NCBI RefSeq assembly: GCF_014076845.1
Contig: NZ_JACGUT010000084.1
Coordinates: 434,001 to 498,000, forward strand
DNA: 64,000 bases
Direction of reading: 5' to 3'
DNA from: Colwellia sp. MB3u-41
GTDB lineage: Bacteria > Pseudomonadota > Gammaproteobacteria > Enterobacterales > Alteromonadaceae
The notes under the pieces were generated by a model. That model was given only the letters and a program-made list of their open reading frames with translations. It made no database searches and was not told the origin of the DNA. The translations under genes and the position numbers were made by a program. Below are positions 9,012-17,700 of the stretch, one piece after another. The stretch's first letter is position 1. Every line of letters starts with the position of its first letter.

Positions 9012-9977
9012 TTAAGCAACAGCGACTAAGCTTAATAAGTGATCAAGAAGTTGATTACTGCTAATACCTTCAGCTTCAGCTTGATAAGTTAATAAAATAC
9101 GATGACGTAACACATTATGGAATACGGCTTGAACATCTTCAGGGCTAACAAAATCACGATTATGTAACCAGGCTCTAGCACGTGAACATCGGTCAAGTGC
9201 TATTGTTGCTCGTGGGCTAGCGCCATATGCTAGCCACTTTTTTAATTGGTCGTCATATTTTTCTGGCGTACGTGTTGCCATGATTAAATCAACAATATAA
9301 TTTTCAATCGCTGGTGCCATATGAATTTCCATCACTTGGTCACGAGCAGCAAAAATATCACTTTGTGATATCTCTTTTACCGGTTTTTTACTTTCTTTTT
9401 TATGTTGAAGTGCTTCACCACGGTTGAGTTTTAAAATAGCTAATTCACTTACAGCATCAGGATAATCAATTTCAATGTGCATTAAAAAGCGATCCAATTG
9501 CGCTTCAGGTAGTGGATACGTTCCTTCTTGCTCAATCGGATTTTGTGTTGCCATCACTAAAAACAAATCGGGGAGTGGGTAGGTATTACGACCAACCGTA
9601 ATTTGTCCTTCTGCCATCGCTTCTAATAAAGCCGATTGTACTTTTGCTGGTGCACGGTTTATTTCATCGGCGAGAACTAGATTTCTAAAAAGAGGACCTG
9701 GTTGGAAAACAAAGGTACCGTCTTCAGGGCGGTAAATATCTGTGCCCGTTAAATCAGCAGGTAACAAGTCAGGTGTAAATTGTACACGATGAAAGTCTGC
9801 TTCAATTCCTTCAGCTAATGCATTTACCGCACGAGTCTTTGCTAAGCCGGGAGGACCTTCTACAATTAAGTGACCATTGGCAAGGAGTGCGATTAGTAAG
9901 TTTTCAACAAGGGCGTGTTGACCGATAATTTGTTGAGATAAGTATTCTTTTAAAGATGAAAAATGTTCAATTGCCAT
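9012..9977 (-). CDS. MoxR family AAA+ ATPase
   Basis: About 321 residues. Walker A EGPPGLAKT (about residue 38-46), Walker B LADEINRAP, sensor-like MATQNPIEQEGTYPLPEAQ and the C-terminal lid domain are all present. MoxR ATPases are chaperone-like proteins acting on VWA-domain partners, which are encoded directly downstream. This is the first gene of the eight-gene operon. The frame is open up to a GTG at 9989, but the ATG at 9977 fits relatives, which begin a few residues before LKEYLSQQIIGQ. The promoter must lie in 9978-10223, shared with the divergent fadI. Confidence 0.92.
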   Translation of the reverse strand: MAIEHFSSLKEYLSQQIIGQHALVENLLIALLANGHLIVEGPPGLAKTRAVNALAEGIEADFHRVQFTPDLLPADLTGTDIYRPEDGTFVFQPGPLFRNLVLADEINRAPAKVQSALLEAMAEGQITVGRNTYPLPDLFLVMATQNPIEQEGTYPLPEAQLDRFLMHIEIDYPDAVSELAILKLNRGEALQHKKESKKPVKEISQSDIFAARDQVMEIHMAPAIENYIVDLIMATRTPEKYDDQLKKWLAYGASPRATIALDRCSRARAWLHNRDFVSPEDVQAVFHNVLRHRILLTYQAEAEGISSNQLLDHLLSLVAVA

Positions 9978-10161
9978 GCTAACTACCACTTACTTGTTTT
10001 TATTGTTAAACCTGTGGGTATATATATAAGGTTCAAGTAGTATAAAACAAGCAATTTTTGCAGTTTGACATGATTTTTAACAATTTATATTGGAATGAAT
10101 ACTTCACGTTTTAGCAGGGAGTTGTATTTATTTCATTTGAGGTTAGAATAAAGCAACAAAT

Positions 10162-10178
10162 AAGTGGTCAGACCTCTT
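10162..10178. promoter_or_regulatory. FadR-like operator upstream of fadIJ
   Basis: AAGTGGTCAGACCTCTT fits the FadR core TGGTCnGACC completely. It ends 45 bases before the fadI start, the expected place for repression of beta-oxidation relieved by long-chain acyl-CoA. An overlapping inverted repeat AGACC-TCTT-GGTCT (10170-10183) extends it. Occupancy by FadR is inferred; fadR itself is not in this window. Confidence 0.7.
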
Positions 10179-10223
10179 GGTCTAAAGACGATAAAACTAG
10201 ATATTACGATAGAAGGGTAACAC

Positions 10224-11531
10224 ATGACAAAAATGAATTTAACGACTCGAAACGGAGAACGCATTGCTGTAGTGGCTGGTTTGCGTACACCATTTGCAAA
10301 ACAAGCGACTGCTTTTCATGGTGTTCCAGCAGTAGATTTAGGAAAAATTGTCGTTAATGAATTGCTAAAAAAGCATGATATTGACCCTACTATTATCGAT
10401 CAGTTGGTTTTTGGTCAAGTGGTTCAAATGCCAGAAGCGCCAAACATTGCACGAGAAATTGTTTTAGGTACGGGTATGAATGTTAATACTGATGCTTATA
10501 GTGTTTCAAGAGCTTGTGCAACAAGCTTTCAATCAACGGTTAATGTAACTGAAGCTATAATGGCTGGTTATGTTGATGTGGGTATTGCCGGCGGTGCTGA
10601 CTCTTCATCTGTTGCACCTATTGGTGTTTCTAAAAAGTTTGCGCGTATCTTACTTGATTTAAGTAAAGCGAGAAATTTAGGGCAAAAAATATCACTTATT
10701 CGCCAGTTAGGTTTAAAAGATATTATGCCTGTTCCACCAGCTGTTGCTGAGTACTCAACGGGTATATCAATGGGGCAAACCGCTGAACAAATGGCGAAAA
10801 CTCATCATATCTCTCGTGAAGCACAAGATGAGTTAGCACACCGTTCACATACTTTAGCGACCCAAAGTTGGCAAGAAGGTAAGTTAACGGGTGAAGTGAT
10901 GACCGCCTACAGTGAACCTTATAAAAGCTATATTGAAAAAGATAATTGTATTCGTGAAAACTCAGAACTAGCGGGTTATAAAAAGTTACGCCCTTGCTTT
11001 GATAGAAAACACGGCACAGTGACTGCTGCAACCAGTACACCATTAACCGATGGTGCCTCTGCTATTATTTTAATGCGCGAAGGCCGAGCCAAAGAATTAG
11101 GTTATAAACCGCTTGGCTATATTAAGAGTTATGCTTTTGCTGCCATAGATGTTTGGCAAGATATGTTAATGGGTCCAAGTTATGCGACGCCATTAGCTCT
11201 TAAACGTGCGGGTATGGAATTAAAAGATTTAGATTTAATTGAAATGCATGAAGCTTTTGCAGCGCAAGCACTGGCTAACATGAAAATGTTTGCCAGTACT
11301 AAGTTTGCCCGTGAGCAATTAGGTCAAGATAAAGCGATCGGCGAAATAGACATGGCTAAGTTCAATGTTATGGGCGGTTCTCTAGCCTATGGTCACCCGT
11401 TTGCGGCAACTGGCACACGTTTAATTGTACAAACCCTTAATGAATTAAATCGTCGAGGTGGAGGTACCGGTTTAACAACAGCATGTGCAGCTGGTGGCTT
11501 AGGCGCGGCAATGATTGTGGAGACAGACTAA
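10224..11531 (+). CDS. fadI: 3-ketoacyl-CoA thiolase FadI (beta-oxidation beta subunit)
   Basis: Cleaves 3-ketoacyl-CoA with CoA to give acetyl-CoA and a shortened acyl-CoA. 435 residues, the usual FadI length. Thiolase motifs are visible: the nucleophile cysteine in [10 protein letters not shown] (about residue 95), [17 protein letters not shown] and the C-terminal CAAGGLG with the second catalytic cysteine. The start ATG has AGAAGGG upstream. It overlaps fadJ by one base (TAATG), the normal arrangement for the subunits of the alternative trifunctional complex. A FadR-like operator is directly upstream. Confidence 0.96.
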   Translation: MTKMNLTTRNGERIAVVAGLRTPFAKQATAFHGVPAVDLGKIVVNELLKKHDIDPTIIDQLVFGQVVQMPEAPNIAREIVLGTGMNVNTDAYSVSRACATSFQSTVNVTEAIMAGYVDVGIAGGADSSSVAPIGVSKKFARILLDLSKARNLGQKISLIRQLGLKDIMPVPPAVAEYSTGISMGQTAEQMAKTHHISREAQDELAHRSHTLATQSWQEGKLTGEVMTAYSEPYKSYIEKDNCIRENSELAGYKKLRPCFDRKHGTVTAATSTPLTDGASAIILMREGRAKELGYKPLGYIKSYAFAAIDVWQDMLMGPSYATPLALKRAGMELKDLDLIEMHEAFAAQALANMKMFASTKFAREQLGQDKAIGEIDMAKFNVMGGSLAYGHPFAATGTRLIVQTLNELNRRGGGTGLTTACAAGGLGAAMIVETD

Positions 11532-13735
11532 TGACTGCACAAAACGATAGCAACCAAGCAAACGATAAAGAGATTAACCAAGAGAGTAATAATATGAGTA
11601 CGTTTACCTTAATTCGCCAAGATAATGGCATTGCTCATTTAGTCATGGATGTGATTGGCGAATCCATGAATACTTTGAAAGCTGAGTTTTCAGAGGAAAT
11701 TGATACGGTATTAAAAGAAATACGTAATGATAGTACGATTAAAGGTATTGTTTTACTTAGTGGCAAAAAAGATTCTTTTGTGGCGGGTGCTGATATTAAT
11801 ATGCTGGCAAGCTGTCAAAGTGCGAGCGAAGCAACGGCTCTTTCTCGCAATGGGCAAATGATTTTTGATCAAATTGAAAGCCTTTCAATTCCTGTGGTTG
11901 CGGCTATTAATGGTGCTTGCCTAGGCGGCGGACTTGAACTTGCTATGGCGTGTCATGCACGTATTTGTAGTGATAATATTAAAACAGCATTAGGTTTACC
12001 TGAAGTACAGTTAGGGTTATTACCCGGTAGCGGTGGCACACAACGTTTACCAAAATTGGTGGGTATTCAAAAAGCATTAGACATGATGTTAACGGGAAAA
12101 CAGCTTCGAGCAAAACAAGCGTTAAAGGCGGGTTTAATTGTCGATGTTGTACCTAATAGTATTTTAGTTTCTGCTGCAGAAAACTTAGTGCTAGCGGCAC
12201 AAGGCAAAGCCAGTAAAATTAAGAAGAGCCAACGAAAAATCAGTGTGCTAGACAAAGCACTTGAAGGTAATGCGGTTGGCCGTAAGATAATATTTAATCA
12301 AGCGACTAAATCTGTATTAGCGAAAACAAAAGGAAACTATCCTTCGCCACTTAAAATTATTGATTGTGTGCGTAGCGGTATTGAAAAGTCATCAGTGCGT
12401 GGTTACCAAACAGAAGCCGATCATTTTGGTGAATTAGTGATGTCACCAGAGTCAGCACAATTAAGACAGATTTTCTTCGCCACTACCGACATGAAAAAAG
12501 AGCAGGGCATCGAAGGTGTTAATGCTAAGCCGATTAGCCAAATTGGCGTTTTAGGTGGCGGCTTAATGGGCGGTGGTATTGCTTTTGTTAGTGCAACTAA
12601 AGCGAATGTTGATGTACGTATTAAAGATATTGCGCCGCAAGGTATCAGCCATGCGATGAAATATGGTTATGACATACTTAACAAAAAAGTTAAACGTCGC
12701 TTTATGTTGAAAAGTGAAATGCAAAAGCAATTGGCTAAAATTACGGGTTGTGTTGATTATAGCGGTTTTAAAAATGTTGATATGGTTATAGAAGCTGTTT
12801 TTGAAAACTTGTCATTAAAGCAAAAAATGGTTGATGACATGGAAAGTATTTGTGCTGAAGACACTATTTTTGCGAGTAATACCTCAAGTTTACCTATTGG
12901 AAAAATAGCAGCAAAAGCTTTGCGCCCTGAAAACGTAATTGGTTTACATTACTTTTCTCCAGTAGATAAAATGCCGTTAGCCGAAATTATTGCTCATTCA
13001 AAAACCTCTGATCAAACTATTTCAACGACAGTTGCTTTTGCTAAAAAACAAGGCAAAACGCCGATAGTTGTTAAAGACAAAGCGGGTTTCTATGTTAATC
13101 GTATATTAGCGCCTTATATGAATGAAGCTGCTTTGTTATTGTTAGAAGGTGAGTCGATTGGAAAGTTAGATAAAGCACTGGTTAAGTTTGGCTTCCCTGT
13201 TGGTCCCATACAATTACTCGATGAAGTCGGTATTGATATAGGCGCTAAAATTGGTCCTATTTTACAAGCTGAATTAGGCGAACGCTTTGCGGCACCAGAA
13301 GCATTTAATAAACTTATTTCTGATAAGCGCTTGGGTAAAAAAGTGCAGAAAGGCTTTTACCTCTATAAAGATAAAAACGGCAAAAAAGTCACCAAAAAAC
13401 TTGTTGATGAATCTGTCTATCCATTATTAAATATTATCATTAAAGATCAAAAAACGAATGATGAGCTTGTGCAACGTTGTGTCTTTATGATGTTAAACGA
13501 AGCCGCAAGATGTTTAGACGAAGGTATTATTCGTAATGCTAGAGACGGTGATATCGGCGCTATTTTTGGTATTGGTTTTCCTCCATTCTTAGGTGGACCA
13601 TTCCATTATATCGATACGTTAGGTGCAGAGGTAATTGTTAATAAGTTGAACTTGTGGAGTAGTGAACTAGGCGAACGCTTCAAGCCTTGTCAGGCATTAA
13701 TTACCATGGCTGAAACCGGTAATAAATATTATTAG
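11531..13735 (+). CDS. fadJ: Fatty acid oxidation complex alpha subunit FadJ
   Basis: Enoyl-CoA hydratase and 3-hydroxyacyl-CoA dehydrogenase in one chain. Crotonase part at about residues 22-215 with GACLGGGLELAMACHARI and LPEVQLGLLPGSGGTQRL, both catalytic glutamates kept; NAD-binding part begins at GVLGGGLMGGGIAFV; dehydrogenase signature GLHYFSPVDKMPLAEII; C-terminal domain ends with the GFPPFLGGPF motif. Start: ATG 11531 overlaps the fadI stop and has GTGGAGA at good spacing, but ATG 11594 (MSTFTLIRQDNG) also has GAGAG upstream and matches E. coli more closely in length. A terminator follows. Confidence 0.95.
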   Translation: MTAQNDSNQANDKEINQESNNMSTFTLIRQDNGIAHLVMDVIGESMNTLKAEFSEEIDTVLKEIRNDSTIKGIVLLSGKKDSFVAGADINMLASCQSASEATALSRNGQMIFDQIESLSIPVVAAINGACLGGGLELAMACHARICSDNIKTALGLPEVQLGLLPGSGGTQRLPKLVGIQKALDMMLTGKQLRAKQALKAGLIVDVVPNSILVSAAENLVLAAQGKASKIKKSQRKISVLDKALEGNAVGRKIIFNQATKSVLAKTKGNYPSPLKIIDCVRSGIEKSSVRGYQTEADHFGELVMSPESAQLRQIFFATTDMKKEQGIEGVNAKPISQIGVLGGGLMGGGIAFVSATKANVDVRIKDIAPQGISHAMKYGYDILNKKVKRRFMLKSEMQKQLAKITGCVDYSGFKNVDMVIEAVFENLSLKQKMVDDMESICAEDTIFASNTSSLPIGKIAAKALRPENVIGLHYFSPVDKMPLAEIIAHSKTSDQTISTTVAFAKKQGKTPIVVKDKAGFYVNRILAPYMNEAALLLLEGESIGKLDKALVKFGFPVGPIQLLDEVGIDIGAKIGPILQAELGERFAAPEAFNKLISDKRLGKKVQKGFYLYKDKNGKKVTKKLVDESVYPLLNIIIKDQKTNDELVQRCVFMMLNEAARCLDEGIIRNARDGDIGAIFGIGFPPFLGGPFHYIDTLGAEVIVNKLNLWSSELGERFKPCQALITMAETGNKYY

Positions 13736-13774
13736 CAACAGGCAATGTTATGCCACCTTGGTGGCAATTTAACG

Positions 13775-13804
13775 AAAAAGAGGCAATTTAAAGCCTCTTT
13801 TTTT
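13775..13804 (+). terminator. Rho-independent terminator after fadIJ
   Basis: Arms AAAAAGAGGC (13775-13784) and GCCTCTTTTT (from 13793) with an eight-base loop and a run of T. A second small hairpin, GCCACC-TT-GGTGGC (13752-13765), lies between the stop codon and this terminator. Confidence 0.9.
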
Positions 13805-13909
13805 ATGCTTTTTAACCTGTAAAAATAAGTTGAATAAATACTCTAAATTAGTTATATTATTACTAATAAAGTTTTAGCCATTCTTTAAGTCGGTTTAGCG
13901 GTAAATATT

Positions 13910-14110
13910 ATGTTGTTATTTTTAGCGGTTGTCAGTGTTGTTTGTTCGATGTTCTTTTACTGCCAGGCATTACGTAGTGGTTTAGGTTTGAAGCGTTGGG
14001 CATGTGCAGGATTAGTGTTTGGGCCTTTTATTTGGCCAATGTTCTGTATGAATAAACGTATGAAGGTGAATAAGATGTTTGGCTTTAATACATTAATTTT
14101 AAAAGCTTAG
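13910..14110 (+). CDS. Small two-helix membrane protein, uncharacterised
   Basis: 66 residues: hydrophobic helix at about 1-20 (MLLFLAVVSVVCSMFFYCQA), a short basic loop (SGLGLKRWA), a second helix at about 32-47 (GLVFGPFIWPMF) and a basic tail ending NTLILKA. The ribosome binding site is weak (GCGG). A perfect terminator hairpin overlaps its stop codon, which supports a real, separately transcribed gene. It has no recognised domain. It faces the minus-strand small genes that follow. Could be a conserved genus-level microprotein; I do not recognise the family. Confidence 0.6.
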   Translation: MLLFLAVVSVVCSMFFYCQALRSGLGLKRWACAGLVFGPFIWPMFCMNKRMKVNKMFGFNTLILKA

Positions 14111-14131
14111 ACGCTTTTAAAATTAATTTTT
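14092..14131 (+). terminator. Rho-independent terminator overlapping the end of the 66-residue gene
   Basis: Perfect 15-base arms (14092-14106 and 14113-14127), loop of six bases, followed by TTTT. The left arm and loop contain the last codons and the stop of the gene at 13910-14110. Confidence 0.85.
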
Positions 14132-14226
14132 CTTTACCACTCTAGGTAAAATAAGACAGCTACATTCCTTGTAGCAAACAGTGTCTTTCTTCAAACTAAC
14201 CATTGAAAATAGTGGTTCAATGATTA

Positions 14227-14331
14227 TTACTTCCACCACTTACTTGCAGGCATTTCTTTAATTTCAATGCTAGCAGCAATAGGGTTTGCTGTGGTCTTTG
14301 GTAAAAATAAAGCTTTAAATAAGTTAATCAT
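14227..14331 (-). CDS. 34-residue peptide, uncharacterised, coupled to the repeat protein
   Basis: Reads MINLFKALFLPKTTANPIAA and ends EIKEMPASKWWK. The Shine-Dalgarno AGGAG (complement at 14338-14342) sits six bases before the ATG and overlaps the stop codon (14341-14343) of the upstream 74-residue gene, so the two should be translated in sequence from one message. The first ten residues are hydrophobic with one lysine; the C-terminus is polar and ends in two tryptophans and lysine. No domain recognised. The evidence for reality is the strong binding site and coupling; the function is unknown. Confidence 0.55.
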   Translation of the reverse strand: MINLFKALFLPKTTANPIAASIEIKEMPASKWWK

Positions 14332-14340
14332 TATGAACTC

Positions 14341-14565
14341 CTAGATACGAACTTTACCTTCTCTAATACCAATACGTACTTTACCTTCTCTAATTCCAAT
14401 ACGTACTTTACCTTCTCTAATTCCAATACGTACTTTACCCTCTCTAATTCCAATACGTACTTTACCTTCTCTAATTCCAATTTCATTCATCATTAATGAA
14501 TCAGACTCTATTACTGGAACAGGTGAAGTTGACATCGCTAGAGATAAAATAAGTGAGCTAAGCAT
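14341..14565 (-). CDS. 74-residue protein with five tandem 9-residue repeats (GIREGKVRI)
   Basis: The N-terminus MLSSLILSLAMSTSPVPV is hydrophobic and signal-like but lacks early positive charge; an acidic stretch (ESDSLMMNE) follows; then GIREGKVRI is repeated five times up to the stop. Each unit has three basic and one acidic residue, so the repeat domain is strongly cationic, and hydrophobic I, V and I alternate with polar residues as in beta strands. AAGGAA lies about five bases before the ATG. Differences among DNA units are all synonymous, which argues that the peptide is translated and constrained. I do not recognise the family. It is the first gene of a two-gene unit with the 34-residue peptide. 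Confidence 0.65.
   Translation of the reverse strand: MLSSLILSLAMSTSPVPVIESDSLMMNEIGIREGKVRIGIREGKVRIGIREGKVRIGIREGKVRIGIREGKVRI
14344..14478. repeat. 27-base tandem repeat, five units
   Basis: Units at 14344-14370, 14371-14397, 14398-14424, 14425-14451 and 14452-14478. Units 2, 3 and 5 are identical; unit 4 differs at one base and unit 1 at three. No spacers exist, so this is a coding minisatellite, not a CRISPR array. It encodes the GIREGKVRI units of the 74-residue protein. Confidence 0.95.
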
Positions 14566-14629
14566 TCATATTTCCTTAATTGTTATTATTAATTTCATGA
14601 ATGTCAAAGCATATAGTGTGCCAAAAATT

Positions 14630-14654
14630 AAAAGCCTTATTTAATAAGGCTTTT
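14630..14654 (-). terminator. Rho-independent terminator after the large sensor gene
   Basis: Arms AAAAGCCTTAT (14630-14640) and ATAAGGCTTTT (14644-14654). Read on the minus strand, the stem is followed by TTTTAATTTTT, so it ends transcripts from the gene at 14741-19363. A run of nine G (14662-14670) lies between that gene and the hairpin. Confidence 0.75.
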
Positions 14655-14740
14655 AGGGAGAGGGGGGGGGAAATCGTATTATTGTCAAAACTTTGTTAAA
14701 GGCAGTGCCGTCGTTTAGTTACTTTATTTACAAAGTGACA

Positions 14741-17700
14741 TTAACGTGACGTTTTGCCAAAATTAGTCGATTTGTTCGTTATTTGGTGTGAGAGTAGATA
14801 TTTCTGAAAGTCATTTTCTGGCAAGGGTTTGCTATAGAGATAACCCTGTAATTGCTCACAGCGTAAACCAGAAAGAAAACTCAGCTGTTGATTAGTTTCA
14901 ACCCCTTCAGCGACTACTTGCATGCCTAAGTTATGTGCAATCGTTACTATGGTGGCAACCATGTTACGCCCTTGTTCAGACTCTTCGATGTCATCCACAA
15001 AAGCTTTATCAATTTTTAAGGTATTAAGCGGAAACTTCTTTAAATAAGCGAGCGATGAATAACCCGTACCAAAATCATCAAGTGATAAGTGAATACCCAT
15101 CGCACGAATTTGTAACATAATATCAATGGCTTTTTGTGGAGAGTCCATTACCGTACCTTCCGTTATTTCTAATTCTAGGTACTTAGCCGGTAATTGACTT
15201 TCTTTGAGAATGTCAGCAATCATGCCAACCAAATTAGGCTGGGTAAATTGCACTGCTGATAAATTGACCGCAACACGACCTATAAATAATCCGGCATCAA
15301 CCCACTTTTTTGTGGCAAAACATGACTTTCTTAAAACCACTTCGCCAATGTCAATTATTTGGCCTGTTTCTTCAGAGATAGGGATAAAAGTTATCGGACT
15401 GATAATGCCTTTTTTAGGTGTCTCAAAACGCACTAACGCTTCCATACCGGCAACTTTACCAGTAGAAATTTCAATTTTAGGTTGATAGAAAACTGAAAAA
15501 GAGTCTTCTTTTAAGCCATGGCGTATTAAGCTTTCTACTTGTAAGCGTTTTACGGCGGCTTTGTTCATTGAGTCACTGAAGAATTGGTATTTATTACCGC
15601 CATTATTTTTTGCGTGGTACATGGCCGTATCGGCATTTTTCAGTAGCTCTTGCGGGGATATGCCATCTTCAGGATAAAGTACAATACCTAAGCTACTAAA
15701 AAGCACCACTTCTTGGTTTTTTAGTTTCAGTGGCTGGGCAATGGTCATTAGCACATCTTTAGCAATACTGGTGATCGTATGGATATCGTTGGTGTTTTCA
15801 ATAATAATACTAAATTCGTCACCACCTAAGCGGTAAACCGTATCTTGCTTTCTGCCAACAGCTTGCATTCTTTTTGCTACTTGGCATAAAAGTACGTCTC
15901 CTACTTCGTGTCCCATAGAGTCATTAATCTTTTTAAAATTATCTAAATCAAAAACCAATAGAGCATGAGGGGCTTTTTTATTAACTAGCAGAGTTTGATT
16001 AGCTTGAAAATATGAACGATTAGGCAGGCCTGTTAATGTATCGCTATTGGCTAGTTTTCGCAGTTCGGCTTCTGTTTCTTTGCGTTTAGTTATATCAGAA
16101 AACACACCAACAAAATGAGAAATACTTTTATTCTCATCAAGTATCACATCGATATTAAGGTCGGTTAAATATACTTCGCCATTATCACGTTTACTTTCGA
16201 TTTCGTCGTGCCAACTGCCTTTGGTTATTAAGTGCTTTTTTACATCTTTGGTGAAACTTTTTGGGTATTGGGCAAATTCTAACGTTATACCAAGCATTTC
16301 TTTACGCGTTTTTTGGGTAATGCGCTGGTAAGATTTATTGACATCAACAATATTAAAAGCACGATCGTATATAACAACCGCATCTGAAATATTCTCAATA
16401 CACTTGGCAAATAATTTTAAACGTTCATCTGCTTTTTTTATGCGGCTTATATCTTTTAAAGTACCTGTCATGCGGGTTGGGGTACCTTTTTCATCACGTT
16501 CAACTATTTTTCCGCGGTCAAGTACCCATATCCATTTATCATCTTTATTCTTTACACGGTATGTTGCTTCAAAATGGTCAGTATCGTTATCGAAATGGTC
16601 ATTTATCGCGTCACGAACACGCGTAATATCGTGCTCATTAATGTTGGTCTTATCGGAGCCAACGTTGCGTTTTCCATCTTGTGGGAACTCTAAAATACCC
16701 CAAATATTTGAGCGATATATCTTGCCAGTTACTATATTCCAATCCCACATTTCATCGCCACTGCCCCATAAAGAAAGCTTCAAACGCTCTTCGCTTTTTT
16801 GAATTTGTAAGTGAAATAAACGCTTATGGCGTATTTGCTGAACAAAATAAGCAATAACTAATAAAATAAATAGGGCATAAACACTAATGGCGCTTTTTGA
16901 TAACCACCAAGGAGCCAGTATATGAATGTTTAAGGTAGCCTTTTGACTTGGAACAGTACCGAGTAAATCATAGGCTTCAACTTCAAAGCTGTAGTCACCC
17001 TGACTCAGGTTGGTATAGGTCGCTCGGTAGTTATTTTTACCCGCCTCGATCCAATTCTCTTCTAAGTTTAATAAACGATATCGGTAGCCTATTTGGTCAG
17101 GATATTTTGCATTGGGCGAAATAAACTCAATGGTAAAGGGGGATTGTTTGTGTTTTAAGGTTAAATTATTTAACTGACTTAGCTGTTTACTTAAAGAGAA
17201 CACGCTATTACTTGAAGGGCCTTCTTCATCATTTACATTAATTTTTTTATTCGCTATCAATAAATTTGTTAATTTTGGCGAATTCAATCGTTGGGTAATC
17301 TTTATTACTTTTTGTGGGTTAAATTTATATACACCATCACGACTACCGAAATAAAGTTCATTGTTAATTGTTTTTAAAGCGGAATTGTCGATAAACTCAT
17401 TATCAGCAAGGTGTAGATCCTTACCAAAGTTTTTAACTTGTTGAGTTGTGGGATTAATAAAAGAAATCGCTCCATTCGTTGTAAACCAAGCATTTTCTTT
17501 ATTATCTAACAAAACAGATTGAATTGAATTGTTTAATAACTTGTTGCTTTGATTAAAGTAAGTAGTTTTCTTATTTTTCTTATCATAAAGTAAAATACCT
17601 TGCTTAGATGTTAGCCAAACCCATAAGTCTGAAACTTTTATTGAAGTTATCTTGATTGTTGATAAATATTTAATACCTTTAATATTATGAACATCAAACT

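Noticed and set aside
10723-11043. 106-residue minus-strand reading frame
   Set aside because: Antisense to fadI with no ribosome binding site or recognisable domain.
11483-11530. Upstream extension of fadJ inside fadI
   Set aside because: The extra codons are fadI coding sequence in another frame; ATG at 11531 has a good Shine-Dalgarno and the typical one-base overlap.
14344-14478. Possible CRISPR array
   Set aside because: The 27-base units are directly adjacent without spacers and lie in one coding frame.
16338-16802. 154-residue plus-strand reading frame
   Set aside because: Antisense to the PAS region of the large sensor; composition is typical of an antisense shadow.
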